A stretch of 64,000 bases of DNA from an uncultured Clostridia bacterium. Its GTDB lineage: Bacteria; Bacillota; Clostridia; Oscillospirales; Ruminococcaceae. Position numbers and translations under genes: made by a program. Under the pieces are notes generated by a model. It saw nothing but the letters and a program-made list of their open reading frames with translations. It was not told where the DNA came from and ran no database searches. Positions 10,516-20,702 of the stretch are shown one piece after another (within the stretch, counting starts at the first letter, position 1; each line of letters starts with the position of its first letter). The stretch spans positions 62,001 to 126,000 of the forward strand of contig CANRJB010000001.1 of assembly GCA_947630845.1 (NCBI GenBank). Direction: 5' to 3'.

Positions 10516-10589
10516 CGTTCCCGAGGTGATTCGAACACCCGACCTACCGCTTAGGAGGCGGTCGCTCTATCCAGCTGAGCTACGGAAAC
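10516..10589 (-). tRNA. tRNA-Arg(CCU)
   Basis: Reverse complement GTTTCCGTAGCTCAGCTGGATAGAGCGACCGCCTCCTAAGCGGTAGGTCGGGTGTTCGAATCACCTCGGGAACG folds as a cloverleaf; anticodon CCT; preceded by TTGCAT-17-TATAAT. Confidence 0.95.
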
Positions 10590-10638
10590 ACAACATCTAT
10601 ATTATACCACATGACGCAAAAAAATGCAATACTTTTTT

Positions 10639-11673
10639 TCAATTTTTTTCTGCTGTCCTGCGCAGCAGCAGAAATGACATCATCATCAGCATCATCCCCG
10701 GTACAACACTTTCCTCACAGGCAGCCTGTACATTATCCTGATATGCGATGGATGCCGGAAGCACCTCCGGGAACAGCAGCATCAGCCCTGCACGGCAGAT
10801 GCCATAACTCAGCACAGCGCATAGTCCTCTGATGCACCAGAACGGTATCCATGAGAGTGTGCCCTCTGTAATGGCTGCTGCTTGTAGATGGACGCATAGT
10901 CCCCCGAAGGAAAGCAATGCCGCTGCCATCGGGAGACTGCCGCCCTGCTGCATGAACTCCGTGATACAGCTTACTTCTGCGACGGTGCGGAGTGCAGCCG
11001 CTGTACGTTCAGGAGATAAAGGTGTGAGCAGTCCTGCGATGTGAAACACACCCGCCTCTTCTGCGATACCGAGCAGTGCTGCCATACCCAATACCATGCC
11101 GCAGATTTTCAGCATGGCGGATGCCGCACTTTCCACTGCCTCCGTCAGAGCGGATGCTCCGTGACTTGTTTGCTGTTCCCCATCCGACAGCGTAACATGC
11201 CATGCCAGAAAGATCCCGATGAGAAGATTCGGCAGCATAACTGACAACATCATCCATGCCCCGATGCCGGGAGACAGCCTTCCGCATACTGTCCCCAACA
11301 AAAAGCCCGGTCCGCATCCCATACAGACACAGATCATCCGGCTCTCCTGCTCTGCTGTCATGATACCAGCTTGACGCATTCCATGCAGGAGCTGTGCGCC
11401 GACCGGATAACCGCCGATCTGCGAAAACAACAGCACTCCCAACAGATAGCCGTTCAGATGTCGGCTGTGCCAGAGTGAGGTCATCTGGCGGAAAAGCCCC
11501 GACCGGATGCACCATGATGCTAAAATTGAGAAAAAATATAACGACGGTATCAGCACTTTTACACAGCGTTCTCCTGCCGCAAGCACTGCCGTCTGCACCT
11601 GTGTATGACAGATCACTGCGCCTGAGAGCAGCAGTAAAAACAGACCGACTCTTTTCATCTTCATCACCATCAC
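10639..11673 (-). CDS. YlbJ-like sporulation integral membrane protein
   Basis: Multi-TM, LAAGERCVKVLIPSLYFFSILASW, GYPVGAQLL, PNLLIGIFLA resemble the YlbJ/nucleoside-recognition family. Confidence 0.65.
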   Translation of the reverse strand: MMVMKMKRVGLFLLLLSGAVICHTQVQTAVLAAGERCVKVLIPSLYFFSILASWCIRSGLFRQMTSLWHSRHLNGYLLGVLLFSQIGGYPVGAQLLHGMRQAGIMTAEQESRMICVCMGCGPGFLLGTVCGRLSPGIGAWMMLSVMLPNLLIGIFLAWHVTLSDGEQQTSHGASALTEAVESAASAMLKICGMVLGMAALLGIAEEAGVFHIAGLLTPLSPERTAAALRTVAEVSCITEFMQQGGSLPMAAALLSFGGLCVHLQAAAITEGTLSWIPFWCIRGLCAVLSYGICRAGLMLLFPEVLPASIAYQDNVQAACEESVVPGMMLMMMSFLLLRRTAEKN

Positions 11674-11739
11674 AGCCTATGCCGTATTCCGTCACATTAT
11701 GCGCATATCTGCCGTCCTGCACTCATACAATGCAATGGG

Positions 11740-12033
11740 GTGAGCAGCATGCGTAAAGGTTTCAAGCGGACGGTAATGAGTTGGATGTACTTAGACACCT
11801 ATCTGCATCTGCACGGCAATGAGGAGCTGCGGCTCGAAAACTGCCGGCGTATCTTAGAATACAACGATGTCTGTGTCCGGCTGCAAACGAGAGATATGTC
11901 GGTCGAGATCTGGGGTACGAATCTGAGGGTCTTTGATTATAACGACAGCAGCGTACTGGTGACCGGTAAGCTGACAAGCATCCGGCTCGATGAGAGGAGA
12001 GAACGATGGAAATCCGGGAATACTCCGATGTAA
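11740..12033 (+). CDS. yqfC: YqfC-like sporulation protein (YabP/YqfC family)
   Basis: ~95 aa, immediately upstream of and overlapping yqfD; IWGTNLRVFDYNDSSVLVTGKLTSIRLD. Confidence 0.8.
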   Translation: MSSMRKGFKRTVMSWMYLDTYLHLHGNEELRLENCRRILEYNDVCVRLQTRDMSVEIWGTNLRVFDYNDSSVLVTGKLTSIRLDERRERWKSGNTPM

Positions 12034-13163
12034 CGGCAAAAGGGCGTAATCTCTATGCATTTATCAATGCCGTCCGGCAAAGTGACATCCGCTGCGGTGA
12101 GCAGCACTGTAAGGGCGGCACATTCCGATGCCGCATTCTTCGTGCGGACGAAAGGGCACTGCAAACACTTGCCGACAGCCAGAACATCACGCTGCGCTTC
12201 AACAGAAGACGCTCCCTGCTTGGAATCTTCCAGCGTTACCGGCTGCGGTTCGGCATCCTTATCGGCGTGATACTCGGCGGATGTATTATTTTTTATCAGT
12301 CAAATGTGGTGCAGAGCATCGAGATCACTGGCAATCAAAAGGTCTATGAAAGTGTCATCCGTTCCGTTCTGGAGCAGGAAGGCATCCGGCAGGGTGTCTG
12401 GATTCCGGATATCGACATGACGCACTGTGAACGGGCAGTGCGTGCGGTCATTCCGGACATTGCATGGTGCGGTATCCGGCATACCGGCAATCACATCTTT
12501 GTGCAGGTCACGGAGATAACCCCAAACACACCTATGCGCAACGAACGCACCCCCTGCAATATCGTTGCTGCGGTGGATGCGAAAATCACAGATGTCCGTG
12601 TCTACAGCGGACACTTGCAGCGGCTCATCGGCGATGGTGTCGCAAAGGGGGATATGATCGTCAGCGGTGTATTTCAGGATCAGTACGGCATAACGACCTT
12701 TCACCACGCCATTGCTTCTGTCACAGGCATCTACACTAAGGAAACGGAACTGACAGAGCGTTTCCGTCTCTCCGAAACCGTCCCCACCGGAAAAAGCTTC
12801 CGGCAGCGATGGCTGAAAGTATTCGGCATACGCATTCCATTGACGATAGGCTCTCCGGATTATGATGACTACAAGGAGACAGAACGGGAAACATCCTTTT
12901 TTATTTTCTCCAGAGAGCTTCCCTGCGGTATTGTTCAGAGGATAACGGAGGAGCAGAAGACAGTCGACAAGGTTCGTTCTGAAGAAGAAACGGAGCTTGC
13001 TTTGCATGCAGACATTGTCCGGTATGAAAAGAATATCCTCAACGATGTGACCATACTCGACAGGCAGATTGAATACATCAGAACAGAAGAAGGCATCACC
13101 TGCCGCATACGCTATCAGGTCGAAGGGGAGATCGGCTTGGAATCTGATATCTACATAAAATAA
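12006..13163 (+). CDS. yqfD: Sporulation protein YqfD
   Basis: Single TM, POTRA-like SIEITGNQKVYESVIRSVLEQEGIRQGVW, coupled to YqfC. Confidence 0.88.
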   Translation: MEIREYSDVTAKGRNLYAFINAVRQSDIRCGEQHCKGGTFRCRILRADERALQTLADSQNITLRFNRRRSLLGIFQRYRLRFGILIGVILGGCIIFYQSNVVQSIEITGNQKVYESVIRSVLEQEGIRQGVWIPDIDMTHCERAVRAVIPDIAWCGIRHTGNHIFVQVTEITPNTPMRNERTPCNIVAAVDAKITDVRVYSGHLQRLIGDGVAKGDMIVSGVFQDQYGITTFHHAIASVTGIYTKETELTERFRLSETVPTGKSFRQRWLKVFGIRIPLTIGSPDYDDYKETERETSFFIFSRELPCGIVQRITEEQKTVDKVRSEEETELALHADIVRYEKNILNDVTILDRQIEYIRTEEGITCRIRYQVEGEIGLESDIYIK

Positions 13164-13195
13164 AACAGAGCCGCACAAAACGGCTCTGTTTTTAG
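13164..13195. terminator. Bidirectional intrinsic terminator between convergent yqfD and GH9 gene
   Basis: AACAGAGCCG cacaaaa CGGCTCTGTT TTTAG. Confidence 0.85.
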
Positions 13196-13199
13196 ATTT

Positions 13200-16100
13200 T
13201 TACTTCACAGGAAGTGTAATCAGATCAATGCAAGCTCTCAGAATGTTCAGACCGTCATCCTGCTCAACTTCACCATTGATGTTGACATCGGCATTGATAA
13301 GACCCTGAGGAGTTACTTCTTCACCGATCATCAGGTACTTGTTCAGCAGAATCATGTCGACCATCTGTACCTCACCGTTGCAGTCGGTATCGCCATAAAC
13401 GACATCACCTGTGCTGCCGGAAGGTGTAGTTGCTTCGGTATTTTCGGTATTGTCATCTGTTGTCGGTTCAGTAGGAGGAGTGATCTCTCCGTCAGCCGAT
13501 GCAGCTTCATCCTGCATGAAGGATGCGATCCAAGCAAGAGGTGCATTCCAGTTGATGGTTACCTCGTTGGTAGACCATGCTTCGATGGAGTCTACATAGC
13601 ATCTCTGAGACGGGTTGCCTTCCTTGCCCGGAACATAGCCCAGAGCACGTACATACGGGTCTTGCAGACCTGCGTTAGGACCACCGGACAGAACGCCGTC
13701 AGGTGCAAGCGGCAGAGTCTTGTCAAGCTCATAAGACCAGTATCTGTGGTGCGGGTTCGTCAGCTTGTAAGAACCATAACCGGATACGAAGGAGAAGGAC
13801 AGCGGGTTGCGGCCGAGCAGATAGTCCAGAGCGGAAGCAACGCCGTTCATGTACTTGATGTCATCAGTCAGGTCATAAGCGTAAGCCATGACGATCGTGT
13901 TGTTGATAACCATCGAGTTAGAACCCCACTCATAACCCTGAATGTAGAGGTCTTCCGGCAGGTTGTTCGGGTCATTGTAAGGATCGCCGTCATACTTGTA
14001 AGGGATACCATAACCCTGTACATTCTCTTCATCCACATAAGCCTGTGCAGCTTCTACGATGGAATCTTCAACTGTCTTCTGCTGATCAGCGGAAAGCAGA
14101 TCTTCATGCAAAGCCAGTGTCAGAGAACCAGCGGATGCTGTGTTGCCCCAGTTGAAGGAGGTGAAGGAACCCTTGTTCTCACCACCGGTACATCTTGTTG
14201 TTACCTTGAACGCATCCTTGTAATCAGAAAGCTTGCCCAAGTAGGTATCAGCTTCGGAATCGCCCATTTCCTTAGCGGAAACGAAGATCTCACAAGCTGC
14301 CCAGTAAGCGTCGTCAAGTACCTCGGTATCACCGTAAGGACCACCGCCCTTTGCCTGATACATCGGTGCATAGAGAGAAGTCTCATTCTCTTCTTCTACA
14401 GTGTAGTGAGAACCCTTTGTCAGGACAGCCGGATAATAGTTCTTCTCATAAGCTGCATATGCCTTCTTAGCTTCATCAAGATAGAATGCAGCCTTGTCAG
14501 CATCATACGGCTCCCACAGTCTTGCTGCCTGTGCTGCGCAAGCTGCGTAGTTCAGGGTAGCTGCGAATGTCGGAGGCTTCACAATACGAGTTGTGTGCCA
14601 TTCTTGTTCGTAATCATACGGTCTTGTTGCCAGACCAGTCCACTTGTGGTCATGCAGCTTGTGGTAAACCATGCCTGCATACTTGCCCCATGTCGGCTCA
14701 TCAGGCTGTACAACCATTTTGGTCATCCAGTCAAGTTCGTAAGCACACTCATTCAGGATATCCGGAACACCGTCACCTGCTTCCGGAATGACAACTGTGC
14801 CAGAACCATCCTTAAACTTAGCATTACCAGCATCCGGATCAACAGTGATAGCTCTCTCATACATATTCTGGAGTGTCCATACAGAGATACCGCCGTTTAC
14901 AACATACTTACCGTGGTCGCCGGCATCATACCAACCGCCGGATGCAGTGATCTTAGAAGACCCATACGTACCAGTAGCTTCCTCAATGCTTGCATACTCA
15001 TTCTTCCAGACCTTCTGAACAGTAGCTGTATCTTCCTTATGACCGCCCTCATGTGCCAGAGTCGTTTTGTCACCGGAGGTGATGTACTTCTCCTCAATAT
15101 CGATACCGGAACGGTTCTGATAGAAGTAGTTGATCGCATTGGTCAGCATATCGTGCGTATCGTCGGAATAGATGTTGTCGCCGATATTAAACTCAAAAGA
15201 TCTCCAGTCCTCACCTTTAATTCGCAGATAGTATCTGCCGGGAGTGGTGTAGTCAGAGAAGTCCAGTTTGCATACAGAGTCTGCCGAGTCAGCATCCTTC
15301 ATCTTCTTGCCGGATGTGCCGGTATAGACTACCTTGTCGGAAGAAGCATCTACCAGTTCAAATTCATAAGTATCCTTGTCGAGTGTGATCTTGGTAGCGT
15401 TGGGCAGAATATCGCCTTGGTTGTCGCCCAAAGTAGCGACCTTTGCAAGATTCGTGTAGTAACCGATCTGGTTGACAGAGATAAAGTTGACAGACTTGCC
15501 GCCCTTCATCAACTGATCAGGATTCTTGGCAGCAGCAAAATCACGGTTTGTAGCACCGTAGGAGTTAGACGGGTCAGAATCGCAGTCATCGCATGTCAGG
15601 CACTCAATGTGCATATTGTCGAACCACAGCTCATCGCCTTCCTGTGCATTACCGCCATAACCGTTGCTGTCCTTTGCATAGTGGAAGCACCACTCTGCGC
15701 TTTCCAGATCCTGTGTAGGCTTGAATGTACCGGAGAATGTCTGATAGCTTGTTGACAGAGTAACAGCACTGCCCCATTGACCGCCCATGCTAATGCCCAT
15801 GCCCATGGTACCGTCGCTGAACAAGGAGAAATACTCCTCATCGCCCTTAACGTTACCGATCTTGGAGCAAAGTTCCATGCCATTTCTGCTTGCCTTGACA
15901 TCAAAGCTTACCTTGTACTCATGATTTGCCTTGAAGTTCAGGTTTCTGTGACGGAATTGAAGATCCCACTTGGACTTCTCGCCGCCTTCCGGAACGAGAA
16001 CTGTCAGGTGAACCTCACCGTCTTTGATCTCAAGCTCCTGTTTTGCCGGACTTGTCTCGCAGGTGTGCCACGGAATTGCCTTGTTATCAAACGTACACTC

Positions 16101-16214
16101 GCCCAACACTTCACCTGCTGCTGCGGTCATCGGTACAACAGCGGCAAAAGTTGTCGAAAGCATTGAAACAGACATAATGCCGGCAACAATTGTTCTTGTG
16201 ATGTTTTTACGCAT
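13200..16214 (-). CDS. Cellulosomal GH9 endoglucanase/cellobiohydrolase with N-terminal CBM4-like and Ig-like domains and C-terminal dockerin
   Basis: GGWYDAGDHGKYVVNGG, GRNPLSFSFVSGYG, NEVTINWNAPLAWI (GH9); dockerin GDTDCNGEVQMVDMILLNKYLMIGEE...ADVNINGEVEQDDGLNILRACIDL. Confidence 0.92.
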   Translation of the reverse strand: MRKNITRTIVAGIMSVSMLSTTFAAVVPMTAAAGEVLGECTFDNKAIPWHTCETSPAKQELEIKDGEVHLTVLVPEGGEKSKWDLQFRHRNLNFKANHEYKVSFDVKASRNGMELCSKIGNVKGDEEYFSLFSDGTMGMGISMGGQWGSAVTLSTSYQTFSGTFKPTQDLESAEWCFHYAKDSNGYGGNAQEGDELWFDNMHIECLTCDDCDSDPSNSYGATNRDFAAAKNPDQLMKGGKSVNFISVNQIGYYTNLAKVATLGDNQGDILPNATKITLDKDTYEFELVDASSDKVVYTGTSGKKMKDADSADSVCKLDFSDYTTPGRYYLRIKGEDWRSFEFNIGDNIYSDDTHDMLTNAINYFYQNRSGIDIEEKYITSGDKTTLAHEGGHKEDTATVQKVWKNEYASIEEATGTYGSSKITASGGWYDAGDHGKYVVNGGISVWTLQNMYERAITVDPDAGNAKFKDGSGTVVIPEAGDGVPDILNECAYELDWMTKMVVQPDEPTWGKYAGMVYHKLHDHKWTGLATRPYDYEQEWHTTRIVKPPTFAATLNYAACAAQAARLWEPYDADKAAFYLDEAKKAYAAYEKNYYPAVLTKGSHYTVEEENETSLYAPMYQAKGGGPYGDTEVLDDAYWAACEIFVSAKEMGDSEADTYLGKLSDYKDAFKVTTRCTGGENKGSFTSFNWGNTASAGSLTLALHEDLLSADQQKTVEDSIVEAAQAYVDEENVQGYGIPYKYDGDPYNDPNNLPEDLYIQGYEWGSNSMVINNTIVMAYAYDLTDDIKYMNGVASALDYLLGRNPLSFSFVSGYGSYKLTNPHHRYWSYELDKTLPLAPDGVLSGGPNAGLQDPYVRALGYVPGKEGNPSQRCYVDSIEAWSTNEVTINWNAPLAWIASFMQDEAASADGEITPPTEPTTDDNTENTEATTPSGSTGDVVYGDTDCNGEVQMVDMILLNKYLMIGEEVTPQGLINADVNINGEVEQDDGLNILRACIDLITLPVK

Positions 16215-16434
16215 CTTCAAAATACCCTCCCTTAAAAATATGTTTTCAGATATAACACCGTGCCAGTGCAAAACACGCTATTTATCTGCCTTCATGACGA
16301 GCATGAATATGTGAACCCGCACTGCTTCAACTCATCACTTTCATTATATACTATTTGCACAAAAAAGTAAAGTACTTTTTAAAATTTTGGAATTACTCCC
16401 AATAATCGTGCAGTAATTTTATTCATTTTTCACA

Positions 16435-16467
16435 AAAAGCCGCCTGCACCTGATGCAGACGGCTTTT
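16435..16467 (-). terminator. Intrinsic terminator after the second GH9 gene
   Basis: AAAAGCCGTCTGCA tcagg TGCAGGCGGCTTTTTG (- strand). Confidence 0.8.
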
Positions 16468-16485
16468 GCTCTGTGAAAATTATGT

Positions 16486-18879
16486 TTAGTTTGTGATAAT
16501 CGGCAGATCAATCAGACCAATTACATAGCGCAGTATGTTCAGTCCATCGTCCGGTTCAAGTGAACCGTCCATATTGACATCGCCGTTGATGCGTCCCTGC
16601 TCCGGGATATTCTCGCCAATCATCAGATACTTGTTCAGTGCGATCATATCGACCATCTGCACCTCACCGCTGCAATCCACATCGCCATACAGCACATCGC
16701 CTGACGGAGAGGTGTTCTCCTGTGTTTCAGGCTCTGTCGCAACGGGTTCGGATGTGCCGGGTTCAGTCGGTGTCGGTTCGGATGCGTCCGGATCAAAGGG
16801 CTGCGGCTCTGTGCCGTCCGGTTCGATGCCCCATACAAGCTTGTCATCTACATACATGGTGATATGCTTGTTGAGTGCCGCAGAAGATTTGATGTTGTCG
16901 CAGTCCTCAACTCCCTCATATGACCAGTCGTTGGAGGAATCCCATGCACCTGTGGTTGGCTTGCCGTCGATCGCATCGGGGATGGATACCCGGAACTGCA
17001 CCTCGTCACGATGCTCACTCTGTCCGGTCGGCATGATCGCTCTGCCATCCTCAAAGACGATCTCTGCATAATAGATATTGCCTGTGGGGTCGCCTTCATA
17101 CTGATGGATGCCGCCGGCTGTGGCATAGCCTGCTTCACCCTCCGAATACTGCTGTGACTTCACCTCAAGTGACACATCATCAATCGTCAGCCCTGCTGCC
17201 AGAATCTCCGATGCATCAAAGAAGTAACGGTACTTGACATTTTCTGCGACCCGTGTCGGCCATGCAGTATGGTTCATTGCCCATGCCTTGATCTCGGTGT
17301 AGCTGTCGCCCTTGCCGTTGAGGACGGATGCCATTTCCCATTCATCCCACTTCGGTGTCTCTGCCTGTGGGAAATCGGCAAGCGGCTCTCCGCCGTAATC
17401 AGCGATCATCGCACAGAGTGCAGCGGTATATCCGGCATTGTAGTCGATAGCGACCTCTGTGTTCTCGTAAGCGGCATTCTCATCCTTGAAGCTGCCGTCC
17501 TGTGAAGGACCGCCGATCAGCGCACCATAGAGCGTGTGGGCATATTCTGTCTGCCACTCCTCAGCACCAGCCTCTGTTGACGGCTCAAGACCAAGGTCAT
17601 TCCAGTGGTCGTCATGAATGCCGGATGACGTTCTGTGGTGGACGTTTACAGGATTCTTTTCACCCATACCAAGGACATAGCAAAGTCCCAGATCATTGTT
17701 GCCGAAATAGTAGCTGAACTGCTCCTTTGACCATGTATCATACTTTTCAACTGCCGCAGCATCGTCTTTCAGCACAGTATCACAGGCAAGCTTGGCAAGA
17801 AATACCGTGTTGGCATTGTGACGGAGCGAACCCCAGTTGAACAGCCATGCAAGCCCATCAGGTGTGTAAGCTACCTGCTTTCCGTTATAGCCTGTCGTCC
17901 AGTATTCAAGATGATGGCGGACATGCTCGATCCACTCCTCCTTGCCGGTGTTCTGCGCATAGAGCAGTGCAGCAGCCTGAGAGACATCGTCCCAGCAAAG
18001 CCCCCATGTGAATTTGCGGTCTGTGGACTGGTTCTCAAGCGGGAAAAGCGGGATATATTCCTTCTCGCATTTTTCAAGATAGGATTCCTCTCCGGTCGCC
18101 ATATAGAGGAAATTTGCCGCAACCATGAGTTCATCCACGTAGTCGTCATCCGTTCCTGACTGCGACGCATTGTAATAGGTTTTCTGGATACCCTGATTCT
18201 CGTTGCTCCTTGTCGCATCAGCACGCTCGAAAAGGTCTTTTGCCTGCGTAAGATATTTTTCTGCGGTCGTGGGGTCATCATCTTTCAGAATAAGATACCC
18301 GACAGCCAGCGCAGATGCCATATCCGCAACAGTCGTCGTACAGTCGATCACGTCATACGGGCGAGGGTCTTCTCCGCCCTTGAGGGCATACTTTCTCATG
18401 TACACCTCAGCACTGCCCCACCATACATGGTCGAACGCATCGTCGCCGATCGTGCCGACGACCTCATCACCAAGATCACAGGCGGAAACATAGTCAAGTC
18501 CCCATTTGAGGTTATTCAGGTACAGGTCATACAAACCAGCCTCCTTGACAGCATCGCCGTATTCATAGAGTCCCCATCCGAGGATCATGGCTGTGTAGGC
18601 ATTGGTGAGGGTGAATTTCAGGTGATCTCCGGCATCGAACCATCCGCCCGGCACGACATCGGTCGTCACGCTGTCAGCTCTCCATGAAACCTCGTTCCAG
18701 TCCGGCAGCACGCCTGCCTGCTGCACTTCATAGAAAAACATGGATTTCTGGAGTGCTTCGGCATAATTGACATCCTCCGCACCTGCAGTGATCGGCTTTG
18801 TGACCGCCTGCTGTGCCGGTACTGTCAGTGCCGCAGCACACATAGCAAGACTGGCAGCAAATGCCACTACTTTTTTCAT
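16486..18879 (-). CDS. Cellulosomal GH9 endoglucanase with CBM3-like module and dockerin
   Basis: GGWFDAGDHLKFTLTNAYTAMILGWGLYEY, VHHRTSSGIHDD, DYNAGYTAALC (GH9); C-terminal dockerin GDVDCSGEVQMVDMIALNKYLMIGEN...GDVNMDGSLEPDDGLNILRYVIGL. Confidence 0.93.
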   Translation of the reverse strand: MKKVVAFAASLAMCAAALTVPAQQAVTKPITAGAEDVNYAEALQKSMFFYEVQQAGVLPDWNEVSWRADSVTTDVVPGGWFDAGDHLKFTLTNAYTAMILGWGLYEYGDAVKEAGLYDLYLNNLKWGLDYVSACDLGDEVVGTIGDDAFDHVWWGSAEVYMRKYALKGGEDPRPYDVIDCTTTVADMASALAVGYLILKDDDPTTAEKYLTQAKDLFERADATRSNENQGIQKTYYNASQSGTDDDYVDELMVAANFLYMATGEESYLEKCEKEYIPLFPLENQSTDRKFTWGLCWDDVSQAAALLYAQNTGKEEWIEHVRHHLEYWTTGYNGKQVAYTPDGLAWLFNWGSLRHNANTVFLAKLACDTVLKDDAAAVEKYDTWSKEQFSYYFGNNDLGLCYVLGMGEKNPVNVHHRTSSGIHDDHWNDLGLEPSTEAGAEEWQTEYAHTLYGALIGGPSQDGSFKDENAAYENTEVAIDYNAGYTAALCAMIADYGGEPLADFPQAETPKWDEWEMASVLNGKGDSYTEIKAWAMNHTAWPTRVAENVKYRYFFDASEILAAGLTIDDVSLEVKSQQYSEGEAGYATAGGIHQYEGDPTGNIYYAEIVFEDGRAIMPTGQSEHRDEVQFRVSIPDAIDGKPTTGAWDSSNDWSYEGVEDCDNIKSSAALNKHITMYVDDKLVWGIEPDGTEPQPFDPDASEPTPTEPGTSEPVATEPETQENTSPSGDVLYGDVDCSGEVQMVDMIALNKYLMIGENIPEQGRINGDVNMDGSLEPDDGLNILRYVIGLIDLPIITN

Positions 18880-19074
18880 AACACTTCCCCTTTCTGAAAG
18901 CAATGATTCCGTTCCTCATTTCCGGGTATCCCGGATACTTCTATTCCTATTGTACTACAAAACCTTACATTTGTCAAGCAGATATATAAAATTTGATGGA
19001 ATCCCGTTTTCATCAGCATGCTCCCTGAGGAGAGACAGTGCAAAGGCAATGCAGAGATAAAATAATAAAAACTA

Positions 19075-19103
19075 TTGACTTTTTATGAAAAACATGGTAT
19101 GAT
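19075..19103 (+). promoter_or_regulatory. Promoter TTGACT-17-TATGAT for GH5 gene
   Basis: TTGACT 19075-19080, TATGAT 19098-19103. Confidence 0.65.
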
Positions 19104-19137
19104 GAAAAGGAAATTTCAACTGAAGGGAGCTTTTTTC

Positions 19138-20598
19138 ATGAAGTATGCTAAACTCAGCGGGCTGCTCACCGCAGCAGCAATGGTCATACAGATACTGATG
19201 AGCATGCCGGCTGCGGCAGTACCGGAACAGCCGGATGCAATGCGTGATATCACCACAATGGAGCTTGTCCGGGATATGGGCATCGGCATCAATCTTGGCA
19301 ACACCATGGAAAGCGCAGGAGACTGGATCGCACAGTACAGCGACGGTTCCGTGCAGGCATATGAAACGGCTTGGGGGAGTCCTGTCGTGACAAAGGACAT
19401 GATACAGGGCATGGCAGATGAAGGGTTCGGCGTTGTCCGTATCCCCGTGGCATGGTCAAACCGTATGTCTACAGACGGTACTTACACCATTGACAGCGAA
19501 TACATGGAACGGGTGCAGCAGCTTGTGGACTGGGCACTTGAAGCAGATATGTATGCCATCATCAACATTCACTGGGACAATGGCTGGGTGAATACTTTCC
19601 CGGACAACAAGGATGAAAACATGAAACGGTTCACCACAATGTGGGAACAGATCTGCGACGGCTTTGAGAACTATGGCGACCATCTGATGTTTGAGGCACA
19701 GAATGAGGAGCTTGGCTGGGAATCGCTCTGGAATCAGTGGGATCAGAGTACCTATGGCGGTAAGCAGACCTCGTATGACCTCGTGAATGAGATCAACCAG
19801 AAGTTTGTGGACACAGTCCGCAGCTCCGAAGGCAATAACCCGGAACGGCATCTGCTGATCTCCGGCTACAATACCAGCATTGACCTGACCTGCGACCCGA
19901 TGTTCAGAATGCCGGACGATCCGATGGATCGCTGTGCAGTATCGGTGCATTACTATACTCCGGCAGGCTTTGCCATCCTGACTGAGGATGCTTCATGGGC
20001 GCAGAACCGCACAACATGGGGGACAAATGAGGATTTTGCTGAACTGGATCAGCAGATGGATATGATGAAAACCAATTTTATAGATAAGGGGATCCCGGTC
20101 ATTATCGGTGAGTACGGTTGCCCGACCTCAGCAGAGAACAAAGACCCTGCTTCGGTACGTCTGTTTTTAAGCTCCGTGTGCAGGGCTGCGTATGAACGGC
20201 AGATGTGCCCTGTGCTGTGGTCAACACCGGGCGGACATTACAACCGTGATACCTGCAAGCTTGACGACGGGGAACTTGCGGCACAGCTGCGTGAGATCGT
20301 CGGTGACAATGTACCGCAGCAGCCCGCAGAGACTGAACCGACCACAGAGCCGGTCACTGAGACAATGCCGACTGCACCTGTCACAGAACCTTCCGAAACG
20401 ATCCGTCCCGATTTTCCTGCCGGTGATATTGATCACAACGGCACTTGTGAGCTGACGGATGTTGTGATCTTACAGAAATTCCTGCTCGGCACAGGGATAC
20501 TTCCGGAAGGCTGCGGTGCGACTGCGGATCTGTATCAGGACGGGTGCATCAATGTACTCGACCTTGCGCTGCTGAAAAAATTGGTATTTTCAAAATAA
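19138..20598 (+). CDS. Cellulosomal GH5 cellulase with dockerin
   Basis: MGIGINLGNTMES, INIHWDNGW, MFEAQNEELG (catalytic NE), PVIIGEYG; dockerin GDIDHNGTCELTDVVILQKFLLG...ADLYQDGCINVLDLALLKKLV. Confidence 0.93.
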   Translation: MKYAKLSGLLTAAAMVIQILMSMPAAAVPEQPDAMRDITTMELVRDMGIGINLGNTMESAGDWIAQYSDGSVQAYETAWGSPVVTKDMIQGMADEGFGVVRIPVAWSNRMSTDGTYTIDSEYMERVQQLVDWALEADMYAIINIHWDNGWVNTFPDNKDENMKRFTTMWEQICDGFENYGDHLMFEAQNEELGWESLWNQWDQSTYGGKQTSYDLVNEINQKFVDTVRSSEGNNPERHLLISGYNTSIDLTCDPMFRMPDDPMDRCAVSVHYYTPAGFAILTEDASWAQNRTTWGTNEDFAELDQQMDMMKTNFIDKGIPVIIGEYGCPTSAENKDPASVRLFLSSVCRAAYERQMCPVLWSTPGGHYNRDTCKLDDGELAAQLREIVGDNVPQQPAETEPTTEPVTETMPTAPVTEPSETIRPDFPAGDIDHNGTCELTDVVILQKFLLGTGILPEGCGATADLYQDGCINVLDLALLKKLVFSK

Positions 20599-20606
20599 CC
20601 ATGCTG

Positions 20607-20639
20607 ACACAGTCCGGCAGATGTCGGGCTGTGTTTTTT
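20607..20639 (+). terminator. Intrinsic terminator after GH5 gene
   Basis: ACACAGTCCG gcagatgt CGGGCTGTGT TTTTTG. Confidence 0.8.
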
Positions 20640-20702
20640 GCACAGATACGGAAATCCGTATAAGAAAACCATATCATCCATTTTTGAAAAAGGAGTGAGA
20701 CT

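Noticed and set aside
12300-13178. 292-aa - strand ORF
   Set aside because: Antisense shadow of yqfD.
13662-15755. 697-aa + strand ORF
   Set aside because: Exactly antisense to the GH9-dockerin gene; composition looks like a mirror frame, with no recognisable domains.
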